Positions 45,026 through 58,110 are shown, counted from the stretch's first letter. The stretch: 64,000 nt of DNA from Larix kaempferi (GCA_027924585.1 BSBM01000252.1:186001-250000); one strand, 5' to 3'. A program made the numbers and translations. Notes: generated by a model not told the origin, from the letters alone.

Positions 45026-46790
45026 TAAGTCTCTGTTTGCTTTTGGGATTGAATTTCCGCTTGTTTGGTTTGATTTCTAGCCTCTTGCCTTGGCTTCTTA
45101 ACTGATCTTTGAGGTCTTTGTGCCTTTTTTGAGTCTTGTTTGCCTCTCCCTAACCCTTTTAGGTCATTTTTGCTTACTTGAGTACTTTTGAAGTGTCTTG
45201 TTTACTTGTAACTCTTTTGGAAACCATGCCTTGTTCTTTGTTGAACAAAGCTGCTTGGTCGTGCCTTAGTTACTTGTTCCAGGTTTGCAAACCTTTGTTC
45301 ACTGACTTTTGTTGTTTGCTGCAACACTAGTACACTCCAATGGTATCCTTATCCTTTGTTTTAGGGTTTTTATCCCAAGTTGAGTCCTTAAGGTGTTTTC
45401 AAAATCTCTTTGAGTCCAGACACTTCCTAATTGCTTTGTTAGTTTCAGTTTCAAGTAAATAGAAGTACTTAGTTTGCTCCCATTTGTGTTAGTAAGGTCA
45501 TCTTTAGTTCATTTGCCTATCGTCTACTTGGCTTAGTGCTTTTGTTTAGGGTTTGGTGCTTTAGAGCAACCTCCTAAGTTTGCTTTCCAGTCATAAGCAT
45601 CTCTCATCCCCATTTTCTTTCCACTTTGCCTCCAAGTTTGAAGCTTTTTGTCATAAAAACTTTGCAGGACAAGTCTTTATCAAGTCATCGATTTGATTGT
45701 TGTGAGATTTAGAGTCATTCTTCCTTACTAATATCTCTTTTATAGGTATTACTTGCTTCCGTTTTCAAGTTCTTTTTCGTTTATATATAACAGAAAAAGC
45801 AAAAAATGAGTTTGGTAGATTAGAATAGTAAGGCTTATAATCATTTCAAAGTAGCATAGTTTACTTTGTTGTGAAATTGAAAAGAAAAGGAAAAAAGAGA
45901 ACTTTGTTTAGGTTTGCTTAATCTTCATTTTGGAAAGAGCATAAATGGAAAAAGAAAAAGAATCTTTTTGTTGTTGAAAGTTGTTTCATTTCATGCACTT
46001 TACTTTCTATTGCAACCACACCGCACAATGCACTACCTTGTTGAGTAAAAAGTAACCTTAAAAAGAATCTTAATAAAATCAATTAGAAACGATTTTCTTT
46101 CTAGGGATACACGACACCAACTAGGTTAGGCTAGAGTTTCGAGCTTAAAACAGCTTAAACTGCTCGAAGCTTGTTTCATTACCCAACAATCGTAGTAAGA
46201 TTTTCATATAGGTAAACCCATATATATCAAATAACCCTGGGATGCTCTAATCAAATCAGAGTTAAGCACGAGGCCATGGAAGATCAGAATCGTTGAGGAT
46301 ACCTCCCTCACATTCCTTTTGACCATAAACCAGAGTCGATTCGTGTATGGGGGTCCTTTCGGACTTCGGGCTTTGCTACCCTGCCCATGCGTTTTGACTA
46401 GGCTGACGACTGTCCCCCCAGGATATTTCGTATGTATGGTAGCCTTAGTATTTGACCATAGGTTCATACACAGGTGACAACGGAGGGTATATCTGTTGTA
46501 CCTAGGACAGATGTGGGAGGAAATCCCTTGCAGGTCTTTGGGAGGGCGGTTGGGTGATTCCAACGCTTGCACCCTTAGTCATTGTATTGTGGACCCCGAG
46601 TAACTGTTCTTCTTCCTTCGTTGATCTGTTCTGGGCCCTCATCATCCCAGACTCTTCTTCGGAAGGCATCTTGTTTTCCTGGTTTGTATACTTAGGATTT
46701 TTTAGTGGTATGCTGTTTGCCCCTTAGTCTTAGTGGCCACTAGGTTTTTAGTTAGTTTTATTTTTATATATAATTGTGGAAGAGCAATAG
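45026..46790 (+). other. Leader of element C, no gene
   Basis: T-rich text without a supported ORF. The part 46240-46700 is conserved with the leader of A (6290-6780). The - strand ORF 46204-46572 falls here but is not kept as an equivalent frame in A. Confidence 0.5.
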
Positions 46791-49280
46791 TTTCGTAGGT
46801 CTCGAAGGTTGCAAAACCTTCTCCCACTTAGAGTGGATCCACTACTGCCACCAAGACGATGGAGGATAGACTCCAGTGGTCTTTTTGAAGCTACTGGTGA
46901 AATAGAGGTTCTTGGTGAACCACAACCTAGGACTCCAGATCAGCAAGCTTTTAACACAGTTGAGATTGAGGATCTCACTTCTAGTGAGTTTAATACTCCT
47001 TTTAATCCTCCTCTGACCGGACTTAACAATCCGCTTCTGGTACCTGTTGGTTTCCAACAACTTGATTATAGTGCATATTTGTTCACACCTGGGAATATTA
47101 TGACTAACCTGGGAGGCAAACTGGGAGTTCCACAGACTCCCACAATAGGTATGAATACAAATACTGTAAATCCTCCTTCCACTGCTACACCGAGTTCAGC
47201 ACATACAACTTCTGTTTCGACTCCATCCTTCAGTTTTAATGCTGGTACATTATGCATGCCAAGCTCAACAGCTTTGACATCCGTCTATACCCCTACTTTT
47301 GGACCCAGTAGTACAGTGAATTTTGTTACACCTCCTGCAACTCAACAGTCATACCATATACCTAGCACTTGGATTTCCACACCCAATGTAGGGCTGAATG
47401 CCTCTGCAACTATGCCTGTCATGAGCACCATGACTGCGCCATCCACCTCCACTACCACTAGTTTTAATACCTTTACAGGTTACAATATGAATCAACATAA
47501 TGTACCTGCAAGAAACACCCCTTTTTCTTTATTTTCTGGAGGAGGGGGTAACATCCTAAAACAACAATATGGCGGGGCTAACACCCAGCCACAATGGACG
47601 AACATACATAGTACCAACCCACTTTCATTTGGATGGGGGAATTTCAACAACACTTTCACACAATAGCAGATGGCTGGGGGCAACCCCTACTAGCAGATGG
47701 CTAGGGGAAACCCCTACCAGCAGATGGCTTTGGCCAACCCCTACTAGTAAATGGCTGGGGCCAGCCTTAACCAACAGTTTATCGGTCAAAATATGGGTGG
47801 TTCCCCCTTTATGACCCCGGCTTATCAAATGCCATCTTGTAGACCTCGTTTACCATTTATGGCAACTCTGAATTTGCCAGATATTTCCAAGTTAACAAAC
47901 GATCCGGTGTACCATAACGCTATGTGGCCACCTGTCCCCACTAAACTACCTTCATACATTCCAAAATTCGAAGGAAAAACTGGTGAGGATCCTGGTGATC
48001 ATGTTACCACTTTCCATTTATGGTGTTCTTTGAACTCGTTGAACGAAGACTCCGTCAGGTTGAGACTTTTTCAAAGAACCTTAACCGGTGCTGCAGCCAA
48101 ATGGTACATTGAGTTACCTACAGCCACCTTTTTTAATTTTTGAGATCTTGCGACCATTTTTCTGAACCACTTCCAGCTTCCTATTCGGTATGATGCCGTG
48201 ATATATCTTTTGTCTACACTTAGACATAATAAGGCCACTCACTTATCTGATCACATTCAGGAGTGGTGAAGACGGAAGAGGCTCATTAAAGCCAATATAC
48301 CTCCAGAATTCCTTTTAGAGTGGTATCTGAAATCACTCCTTCCTTACATTTCTATGGAAGTAGCTACTTCTGGAGTGTCTTTAGAGGAAGAAGCCATCTT
48401 ACGGACCCAGCAGCTAGACGTAGTTTATGCACAGTTTGGGATACTTTATGAGATTATACCAGATGCACCACGATCAAACACTGATCTTGGTAGAACTAAA
48501 CCTAGACCACATGCTGACGGCATAGTGGGTTCAGTAGATTCTGCAGCTTTCGAAGCATTAACTAAGCAGATTCATGCCTTATCCGTCAAACAATCGACTG
48601 TAGAAATGAACTCCATCACAAGCTCTCCTTCTACTTCTGAATCTATAAACCAGGTTCAAAACAATAAAAAGGGCCCTCGACAGCCCAACAACAAAAAGAA
48701 GGGCAAGAAAGGAGAGGGGAACCAGCAAAAGCCTAAGAAAAAAGAGAATGCCGAGGAGGGTAACAAAGAAAAGAAGAAGGTTAAGTTCCCTTGTAAACTT
48801 TGCAAGCAGGATCACCTCACTCACCAATGCCCTCTGATCGAAGAAGCTCAGAAGCTGCTTCAAGAAAAGAAACCTGGCATACTTGATCCATTTCCTAAGG
48901 GACAGGGTTCAGCTTCTGGCACCTCCAATGCTGGGGGCACTACTCATGCTTTAGTTGATCAAACTTTCATTAATATGGTTAGCGTTGATGCACTTTTGCA
49001 AACGCGAGCAAGAAATTATACCTCAGATGTGCAGAACAAGGATAAAGATATTCCTGAATATTCCACTCCTATCCACATTCCAGTGGATTCGTTGCCCAAG
49101 ATCCCGAAAGGTGTCTTGAAACGAGCCTTGGACAATCCCAATGCTTGGGCTGTTTCCAACTACAACGTGGTTGAAGATCTAGCCCAGACCCCTTGTGCTA
49201 TGTCAACCTTAGAAGTGTTGCAAAGTTGTCCATTACAACGAAATGCACTTCTAGCAGCAATTGGAAGTATGGAATCATCC
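46791..49280 (+). pseudogene. gag: gag of Tat element C (broken)
   Basis: The N-terminal Pro/Ser/Thr-rich part is open at 46809-47666 (FNPPLTGLNNPLLVPVGF, TPFSLFSGGGGN). A 27-bp repeat (47664-47774) follows, then the capsid core with KFEGKTGEDPGDHVTTFHLW and AAAKWYIELPT (47751-48143). After stops comes a lysine-rich segment (48660-48780) and zinc knuckle CKLCKQDHLTHQC at 48792-48830 (CX2CX3HX4C). The last part is in one frame with the protease (48354-49658). Compared with A it is longer in the N-terminal linker. Assigned to the Tat clade. Confidence 0.88.
47667..47774 (+). repeat. 27-bp (9-codon) repeat in gag of C
   Basis: Units start at 47667, 47694, 47721 and 47748, exactly 27 bp apart, encoding variants of QMAGGNPYQ. 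Element A has one such unit (TMAGGNPNQ). The codon before QMA is TAG, TAG, CAG and TAG in the four copies, showing Gln to stop changes inside a repeat. Confidence 0.9.
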
Positions 49281-49658
49281 AATATGACTGTGCGCTTTGG
49301 TATGTCTGATATCAAATATCGGTTGCTGCACCACGTTTCCCTACATATAGAAGTGGTTCATGGTCCTATGACCATTAGACGGGCTGTCGTAGATGAGGGC
49401 GCATTGACGTGCGTGATGTCCATTTCTTGCTGGAAAGCTTTGGGTTCTCCCAAGTTAGCCCCCTCTAACACACTGCTTACTACCTTCGATGGCAGGACTT
49501 TCTGTCCACATGGAGTTCTACCATCGTTAGAAATTACACTTGTCGGTAAGACAGTTGCTGTAGAGATTGAATTTTTGGATGCTCCGCTTGATTGCAATAT
49601 GTTGTTAGGAAGGAGTTGGACATATGCCATGCGAGCCATTGCATCGATAGTTTTCTGA
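49281..49658 (+). pseudogene. Protease of element C
   Basis: In frame with the end of gag. AVVDEGALTCVMSISCWKAL (about 49387) has the Tat active-site form D-E-G-A. TTFDGRTFCPHGVLPS and DAPLDCNMLLGRSWTYAM follow, and the frame stops at 49656-49658. It continues after a shift at 49665 as MFPHEGKIITVDQLSF, the linker. Better preserved than the copy in A, which is frameshifted. Confidence 0.85.
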
Positions 49659-49664
49659 TTTGTT

Positions 49665-49849
49665 ATGTTCCCCCACGAAGGCAAGATCATCACGGTCGAT
49701 CAACTTTCGTTCTCTCGGAAAAACAGCCAGACTTCATCAGATTCCACTATTCCTTTAGTTGATCAATCTGCCCCAGTAAGCAAGAGTTTAGGAGTAGGGC
49801 TTTACGGTTCATTAATAGGCACTTTTGACCTACCCTCTCCAATTCTTTT
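49665..49849 (+). pseudogene. Protease-RT linker of C, left part
   Basis: The frame MFPHEGKIITVDQLSF to LIGTFDLPSP matches A's linker (9740-9920). The match then ends abruptly near 49845, where block H begins. Confidence 0.75.
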
Positions 49850-52800
49850 TATGCATTCTGATGTAGGTACTGTTATCACATATATAGTAGCCGGGCTACC
49901 ATACATTATTTTTCTGATGCCAGTACACTATTCAGCCAGTTCCCTTACATTTGAGATGCTGAGATGAGCATCTATATTTGATCACTATCAGATTGTGGAC
50001 AGCAGTGTATATGCCCCATGCCATGATTGAGTCTCAGGACACTCAGAGAGATGACCGATGTAGCCATTATACCATTGGTACAGAGCAGTCAGTAGTGCCA
50101 AGATTTACAGCAGCCGTTTCAGAGGACATATGATGGTACAGGTTGATGAGCATTCAGGTATATGACTCAGCAGGTATATCATTGTGTTATGGTTATATTT
50201 CTTTTATACTTATTCTTATAACATGTCTTAGCACTTAGTGTCATGATCTGGCGATCATATAGATATGTGGGCCTGGTTGATCTTATTATATATATTATAT
50301 TGTCCCTACTAAGACTTAGAAGTTCACTATTCATACTCATTGGTTTTACCCTCCTTAGGGAGAATAGAGGTGATCATTCCACCATACCTTGGCTTGCTAG
50401 TGTTGGCTCCATTATTCATTGTCTTCATCCATACATTGCTTACCTTCTAGTTTATTACCCTGACTTACTACTTGACTAGTGGCATGGAGTACTTTTCCCC
50501 ACTGTAGCCTCTGTATTGGATGAGCTTCCCTGTTTATTGTGTCTCGACTCTGAGTTGGTGACAAAACTTGCCTATGGTGAGTTCGAGTTCCTTGTGAATT
50601 CCCCCTAGTCACTAAAGTTGTGTTGGCTAAACCTGAAACTTTTAGTGCTGCCATGAATACAAAGTCTGGAAAAAATGAAATGCTATATCTTGTATGAAAA
50701 TCCCATTCATGCAATGTGTTTCTAAACACACATGAATGAAAGGCATGCCAAATGAAAATGGCCATGAAAATAAAATGTTATATCTTTTGGAAATGTAAAT
50801 ACCTAGGTAAACAAGCTGTCCATGACACACCTAGAAGTGCTCAGGTAAACAAGTGCCTTAAAAACACACCTGCAACAAGAATCCTAAAATAAATGTAAAT
50901 CTATGCAATGTGTTTATAAACACACATAGACCAAGGCTATGGAAACTTCAGGCCCAAAAAGCAATGGAACTTAAATGCTATATCAAAACAATTGCTGGCC
51001 TTATTTGTATTATGGATTGTGCGCATATGTTAAAGGTGAATAAACCCTCTTTGAACAACTCATCCATTTGTGAGACACCGCCATTCCCTGTGTTATTGCT
51101 CATTCAGTATATACTATGGTCTGTATTCCCTTTCCCTTTGCCAAAGTGTCACAAAGTTTAGTTAGTCAAGTCATCCCTTAGCCTAGCCAGTTATTTTAGC
51201 CTTCACCCTTCACTAGCAAATTGATCACAGCTATGAAGTGAGTATGATCTTGAAAGTCTAGTCTGAGTAATAATAATAATTAATGACATTATATATTTGG
51301 ATTTAGATCACCAGTAATGATTACTTTGTGTTATAATTGTTATTTGAATAAGTTGTAGAGCATGCATTAACCTTTGACACTTTGGTCATGTTGACTTGGC
51401 TAGACCTAGTTTGACCAAGGACATGAGATGGTTGGACCTTGTGATGGTATGTATAGATGATATATGGTCTATGTACATGTACATGATGATTCTATGTAGC
51501 AGCTATAGGGTTATGATGATGATTCTTGGTTTACAGTAGTATTTGATCATTTACAGATTATTATTATTTGCCCTGTTCCGGTATATTGGATATATATATT
51601 GATCATGCAGAGACTCATATGGTGTATGAGTACACATCTTGGATGGATTTGGACCTTCTGAGTCCAATGAGATAGTTTGTTTTCAGTTCCGGGCACTTAC
51701 AGTGATGATTGAGCCTCAGTAGGCTATCCCAGTGCAGTTTTGGTTTGTCGGAGGCCCTATCAGAGCAGATGTGATTTTTATCCGGTTGACCTATGGTGCT
51801 GTGCTTGGAGGGGGTGGTCCAGCCACTTATTTTTACCATATTAACCCCCTCCCAGACACACTGGTGCCCTCACCTTGACAGCGTAGGCACTCCAGGAGGC
51901 CGTTCGGGGCAGTTTCACGCTTCCCGAGGCATTTCAGGATTGGTAGAAATGGCTATTTAGGAAATCGATTTGGGATACTGAGGCAATGTTATGGCATGGG
52001 ATGATCAGTGATGATAGATCGATGTATTCCACACCTCCTCCAACAGTTTCAGCTTCATCGGGGCCTGCTTCCATCACTTATGGCACTTTCTGATGATTTC
52101 TGAGGTCTTTCGAGGCCTACGATTTGACCATGGAGGCACGATTTGGTATATTGATGATTATTTTATGATTATTGTGCTACGGGGATTCACCAAGGGTGGC
52201 TAAAATTACACCTTGGACCCACCATAAGCTTCCTATTATATTTTGTCATCATGATTTGGTGGGATTCCCCTCTTCTAGGGCGATTTTGTCCAGTCATATT
52301 ATATTTTATTAGTGATCCATGTATTTTATTGTTGAGCTCCTCTCAACCATTGATTAGACATTTGTATCTTTTAATCTTAGCCACTCATTCAAAAAGTGGT
52401 TAGGATTTTGATGCCTCTCCTTCCTATTTAAAGGAGAGAGCTTCTCATTTGTAAGGGGTCTTTGGCTCTTGGATTATTGGTATAGAAAAACTTTCTTGTG
52501 GAAATTCTTGTGGTCTCCTTTGCATTTGGTGTTCTTATATGGTGATTGGAAAGTCTATTGCAACCTAGCATTTGGAATTTGTGGTAAGATATATCTATTT
52601 TGGAAATCATTGTCTTGTCTACAAGAGGGCGACTTCAACAAGGGCGATTTTGCAAAGCTTCCTCAAATCGACTTTCTTGGCATTTGCTTGTATCAGGGGG
52701 TTATCATTAGCATCATTGTGATCTATGCTATCTTTCTATTACTTCTCTTGTGGCATTAGTCTTATCTCTTGATTACATCAAATCTGATATTGTTGACATT

Positions 52801-54360
52801 TGTTGTGCAGGAGAGAGGGCGCATTGGCTTCTTGGACTAAATCGATTGGATAGAAAACTACCTCAAAGCTTCTCAAATTGATCGGGTTTGCATAGATCAT
52901 CATCATCGAGGCATCTACAAGGTTACCCGGGTAAGATCCAGAGGTTTTTTTCTCTTATCTTGATCCAATCCATTGACATAGCTCATAAATTGATAAAACC
53001 CTAATTTCTTCAAAACCCTAATTTTACATTTTTTCAGATCTACTAAGATCTAGTGGCTTCTTGGGTAAGATATTGAAAACCCACCTCAATAGTATCCACG
53101 GCATCCCAGATCTATAGTTTGGTGAGGATTGGCTTCCATTTGACCCTCTTCCCAAGGCATTTAGCCTCTCTAAGCAAGGGCGCACTTCCTAGTTTGGTGA
53201 GTTGACCTAGATCTAGTATGTGGGTAGGTGAGATCCCGCTTGATTCATGATCTACACATCCGATAACCTACCCCCAGATTGTCACTTTTCTGATTTCTAC
53301 CTTGTGGGACCTATTCCACATTTTAAGGGATTTAATCCCCATTTTGGACCACTTGGTATCTTTAAACTTAGATCTAGTAAGATCTAGCCGTCGGATTGCC
53401 TTGAAATTGTAGATCCACACTCCTACTTGATTAACCTACCCGGATCTAAAGTTTGGATGCCATCGAACTTGTCTTGACCCACTTAACCCACATTTTAGAC
53501 TCCTTGGGTAAAGTCGCACCACCTTGGAGAAGGGAGTTGTCCCACTTCTAGGACGTGGGTACTTGAGATTTCAGTGGATTTGGAATGGGAATAAATCAAA
53601 ACCTAGGTCTAGTAGGTCACTTTGTCAAATCTTGCCTTGGGGATAACATTCCTTGTTTTAAGGGATTGTGGTCCACTTAGGTCAAACCTAGATCTAGACC
53701 TATTCATCCATCAAGACTTTAATTGCCCACTTGTCTCATGCAATAGGAGTCCTTAACCACAAGCTAACCTTACTTTGACTCCATTATCCCAATTTCCAAG
53801 GCACTGGTTTCTCTCCAAGTCAATTCGACTTTCCTAGATTGTTGGATTAACTTGTGGTTTGACCTTAGTGTGGTGAACAAAACTCTTTGATGTCATCATG
53901 TATCATAATCAAGCTTGTCACTTGAACTAGTTAGCCCCAATTCAACCCCTAAACTACCCTGCATTGGACACGGTTCCCAAGGAAGTGGATTTTCTCACAT
54001 TGAACTAGTACTTTAATCCTAGATCCTATTTCACAAATCATAAGTCACTCTCACATCAATAATGAACCATACACCTTACTTCACTTAGAATTAACTTGAT
54101 AAACCATACACCTTACTTCACTTAGAATTAACTTGATTTGGTGTCTTGGTTTTGATCTCTCTTGTCGGGAGTAGATCGGGTCTCCCCCTTTGTTGTCTGG
54201 GATAGATAACATAAAGTGAAGGTTTCCTCGACTAGCGTGACAACCATCTATTGGAGGTCGAGGTGATCATGGTTTCACCTTTTGAGTTGCCCTTCCCTAT
54301 TGCCATCCATGAGTGGATACATCCATAGGGGTAGCTACAGTTTGGGTGATAATAGGTACA
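49850..54360. other. Block H: unexplained 4.5-kb insert in pol linker of C
   Basis: Absent from the same place in A. No ORF over about 120 codons and no recognisable domain. It contains an LTR-promoter-like segment (tatttaaagg at 52425, followed by a likely leader), a GC-richer stretch near 51850-51950 and a 37-bp tandem duplication at 54065-54138. It could be a non-autonomous retroelement (LARD-like) or a solo LTR with flanks, but no paired LTRs or target duplication were found. The right limit is soft: homology to A is clear again only from about 54385. Confidence 0.5.
54065..54138. repeat. 37-bp tandem duplication
   Basis: Two adjacent identical copies of aaccatacaccttacttcac with its continuation; identity suggests a recent event. 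Confidence 0.9.
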
Positions 54361-54384
54361 TCTACTGAAACATTCACAATTGGT

Positions 54385-55404
54385 CTAAGGACTGATCCGT
54401 GGATCCTTCCTATTGTATCAAAACCATCCGTGCCTTTATCCTTTGCATAAGTGGCCTACATGGAAGCACATCATGCTGCAACGGAACATATCATGACTCC
54501 GCCAGTCTCTGCCGAGTCAGATATAGACTATGCTCCTGCATGGTTGGTGAACTCTACCCACTCTTTCGACTGTTTAGACATGGTGTTTCCTTCTGATGAA
54601 GCCATTTTGGAAGCCATGATGGGCCTGGACTAGAGATGGGAACATATGCATCATAGGTCTTACTTGCTTCTGAACTTAGACAGGATAGAGAGAGGAGAGT
54701 TCTCTATGAGACCCAATGGATTTGTTGATTTGTCCTCTTTTCCTTCTACTTCAAGAGCTGTTTATGCTGAAGGGAATATGGCTAATATATCGAGAACCAT
54801 CCCGATTAACATTTCCACCAAACCCGGGGTCGTGGAAAACATTTTTATTGGAGCAAACTGTTCTCCAGAAGAGATCGCTCTGTATACCAAACTTTTTAAA
54901 GAATTTCGCAATATTTTTGCCTTGTCTTACGAGGAGATGCCAGACATCGATCCAGCCATCGTTGAGCATGTCATCACGACATACCCTAATGAAAAACCTG
55001 TGAGACAGAAGCTCCATCCTGTGAACCCTCGAAAAGCATCTGCCATTAAGGTGGAGGTTGAAAAATTGCTTAAAGCCGGATTTATCTATCCGATTGACAT
55101 GACGGAATGGGTTTCGAATCCTGTTCCGGTTGATAAAAATAAAGGTACCATTCGAGTTTGCACTAACTTCCGGGACTTGAAAAAAGATTTTCCGAAAGAT
55201 AACTACCCCACACCATTTATTGACCAGATCATAGATGCATGTGTGGGACACGAGATGTTCTCTTTCATGGATGGATTTTCGGGATATAATCAAATCCAAA
55301 TCAAACCCGAAGATCAACACAAAAAAACTTTTAATTTCCCATGGGGAACATTTGCTTATCGGAAGATGCCATTTGGTTTAAATAATGCTGGAGCTACTTT
55401 CTAG
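54385..55404 (+). pseudogene. Linker and RT N-terminus of element C
   Basis: Linker text resumes (WLVNSTHSFDCLDMVFPSDE at 54540). The ORF 54646-55404 follows with VENIFIGANCSPEEI, YEEMPDIDPAIVEHVI and HPVNPRKASAIKVEVE, then RT motifs GTIRVCTNFRDL (55145), FSFMDGFSGYNQIQI (55259) and WGTFAYRKMPFGLNNAG (55340). It ends at two adjacent stops, TAG and TGA, at about 55403-55408, where Gln-Arg is expected. Same layout as A but uninterrupted. Confidence 0.9.
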
Positions 55405-56300
55405 TGAGAAATGAATTTCGTTTTTCACGACATCAAACACATAGTTGAACCCTACTTGGATGACCTCCCCGCGCGATCTCGAAAGAGACAGGATCATCCA
55501 GTTCATTTGAGACTTGTGTTTGAATGATGCAGACAATATAATATTCAATTGAATCCTAATAAGTGTGTATTCTGTGTCGAATCGGGGCGTCTACTGGGAT
55601 TTATAGTATCCAGTTGTGGCATAATGGTCGACCTGTTGAAAGTTGAGGCGATTGTGAATTTTCCTCCTCCTCGCACCTTGCGACAACTTCAAAGTCTGCA
55701 AGGCATGTCTAATTTCTTACTACGCTTTATCATAAAGTATGCTAAAATCACAAAAGGTTTCATGAGACTACTCAAACAAGCTACCTACTTCTTGTGGGAT
55801 GAGGCTGCTCAAGCATTGTTTGAGGCCTTGAAAAAGGCACTACTTTCAGCTCCCTTGTTAAGCCCGCATGATTACACAAAATATTTTCTGTTATATCTGG
55901 TGGCGTCTGTATACACAATTGGCATAGTCCTAGTTCAGGAGGACGACATGCTCCAAGAGCATGTTGTTTACTATCTCTCACGCACATTGATAGCTCCTGA
56001 GATTAAGTATTCACATGTTGAGAAGTTAGCACTTGCTGCGGTCTATGCTGTGTAGAGGCTTCGTCACTACATCCTTTTACGAACAACTACTGTGATCGTA
56101 GAGGCCAATCCTTTTCAATATGTTCTCACTCGATGTATCATCAGTGGGAAGTACAATAAGTGGATTATAATCTTACAAGAGTTCGATTTGTTTTTTCAAT
56201 CGGCCAAGCCGAAGAAATCACTAGTGTTCACTAAGTTAATCTTAGAGTTTCCGAGTGACTTAGTGCATGTTGAGGAAGAGTCATCATTCCCGGATGAACA
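55405..56300 (+). pseudogene. RT C-terminus and RNase H of element C
   Basis: Catalytic box Y-L-D-D intact at 55453-55464. A stop TGA is near 55525. The ORF 55549-56055 follows (NPNKCVFCVESGRLLGF, LQSLQGMSNFLLRF), then RNase H (YFLLYLVASVYTIGIVLVQE, YYLSRTLIAPEIKYSHVEKL). A TAG at 56053 sits at an expected Gln, after which RLRHYILLRTTT continues. Confidence 0.88.
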
Positions 56301-57572
56301 TATCTTCCTTATAGCCTCTTCTGACCCATGGTATGGGGATATTTTAATATATCTCCAGACTTTGAGGTGTCCTACAACGTTTTCTAGAGATGAACAATGC
56401 AAACTGAAAAGTCATGCGAAAAACTATCTCATCATTTCTGATACTTTGTACAGATGTGGGATAGACTCCATCTTATGACGTTGTTTAATTTTAGAAGAAG
56501 TAGAGTCAGTATTAAATGATTCTCATAGTGGAGCTTATTGGGGTCATCTTTCTGGATTGGTAACAACTCAAAAAATACTGCGTGCCAGATATTTTTGGCC
56601 TACAATATTTAAAGATTGTGTGGAAGCTGTGAAACGCTGTCGTCGGTCTCAGTTTTTCACCAGGAAAATGAGAGCACATCCAGCTCCCCTTCATCCTGTG
56701 ATCACAGCAGGTCCCTTCATAAAATGGGGGGTTGATTATATGACTTGTAATCTAGTTTCGACTGGAGGACATCATTATATCATCGTTGCTGTCGACTACT
56801 TCACCAAGTGGGCCGAGGCAATGCCTACTATCAAAGAAGATGGAGAAACTGCTGCTTATTTTGTATTTAATCAGATTATTGCAAGGTTCGGCATACCCAA
56901 AGAGATTGTGACTGATCACGACAGTCATTTTCAGAATAGCATGATGACCGAATTATATACTATGTTAGGTTTTTTCCAAGAACATTCGTCTTCATATTAT
57001 CCACATGTGAATGGACAATTCGAAGCGGTTAACAAGACTTTAAAGACAATTCTGCAAAGAACCGTTAATGCCAGTTTAAATAACTGGCACATCATGCCAT
57101 ACCCTATGCTTTGGGCTTACTGAGCAAATGTAAAAACTGCTACCGGGTTCTCTCCCTTCCAATAGGTACATGGGATAGAAGTAGTCGTTTTGATTGAATG
57201 CGAGATTCCTTCGTTGAAGTTGGATGTTCAACTACTACTAGATACTTCAACACTACAAGAACGTTTGTTGCATTTAGAGCATCTATATGAATAGTGCCAT
57301 GACACGCTCATAGCAAATGAAGTTCATAAGAAACGAGTCAAAGGACAGTATGACAAGTCTGTCAGACCTAGGGTGTTTCTCGAAGGAGACCTTGTTCTAC
57401 TTTGAGATCAGGACAAGGAACCTTTAGGTCCTGGCAAGTTTAAATCCATGTGGCTCGATCCTTATATAATTATTAAGGTACTAAAGAAAGGTGCTTATGA
57501 GCTAATAGATTACGAAGGTAATAAGCTGCCTGAGCCTAGAAATGGGCTCTACCTGAAGAAGTACTACGCTTA
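56301..57572 (+). pseudogene. Integrase of element C
   Basis: The zinc-domain region (56400-56670) has HSGAYWGHL and RCRRSQFF, where A has CRPC, so one Cys is lost. In the core, ORF 56557-57123 has Asp in WGVDYMTC, Asp in EIVTDHDSHF and Glu in GQFEAVNKTLK, all kept. Stops at 57121, about 57163, 57292 and 57403 interrupt the C-terminal part, which ends GLYLKKYYA at 57572. Better preserved in the core than the copy in A. Confidence 0.88.
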
Positions 57573-57674
57573 GGAAATTGTGCTTTTTCTTGTAACATAG
57601 CTATATGTTTTGTAGAGCTAGTTTTGCTTGTGGTTGTTAGTAGGCCTTATGTGTGTCTTTGCTTTGAGTTTTAG

Positions 57675-58110
57675 ATGTCGACTGAACATTTCTTAGGATT
57701 TGCTGATGGTGCCAGTCGCCACACCCGACAGTTGGCCTTAGCAGCTTGGGTCATTTACTCACTGTCTGGCCAACTGATCTCTTCAGGGGGGGGGGGGGGG
57801 GGTTGTTTGGGTCCCACTACGAACAACGTAGCTGAATACAGTGCGGTTATAGAACTTTTCTGAGATGCTCTTGTCTAAGGCATTTCACATTTAGAGGTAA
57901 GACTTGATTCGCAACTAGTGGTATTTCAGTTAACGCGTGTCTATTAGATTAGAGATCATGTTTTGTTACGACAGTTTTTGCGAGTTAGATTATTGGAAAG
58001 ACAGTTTGATTCCATTATATATCAACACATTCCAAGAAATTTGAATGCATTAGCTGATTCACTTCCAAATTATGTTTTAGATTGGCACTTGTATCATACA
58101 TTCCTATAAA
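57675..58110 (+). pseudogene. Second, archaeal-type RNase H of C
   Basis: It starts at ATG 57675, about 100 bases after the integrase stop. FADGASRHTR and NNVAEYSAVIEL match A; LRVRLLERQFDS and NALADSLPNYV mark its end near 58085. A run of 17 G (57786-57802) replaces the glycine pair seen in A. Stops at 57861, 57876 and near 57945 interrupt. Same position and spacing as in A, so the order integrase then extra RNase H is a property of this family. Confidence 0.8.
57786..57802 (+). repeat. Run of 17 G
   Basis: A homopolymer in the extra RNase H of C, in place of ggaggtg in A. Could be slippage in the genome or an assembly or sequencing artefact. Confidence 0.9.

Noticed and set aside
46204-46572. 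122-residue - strand ORF in leader of C
   Set aside because: A has homologous DNA but the frame is not kept beyond a few residues.
54751-55320. 189-residue ORF on the - strand in C
   Set aside because: Exact shadow of the RT frame; not seen as a conserved frame in A.
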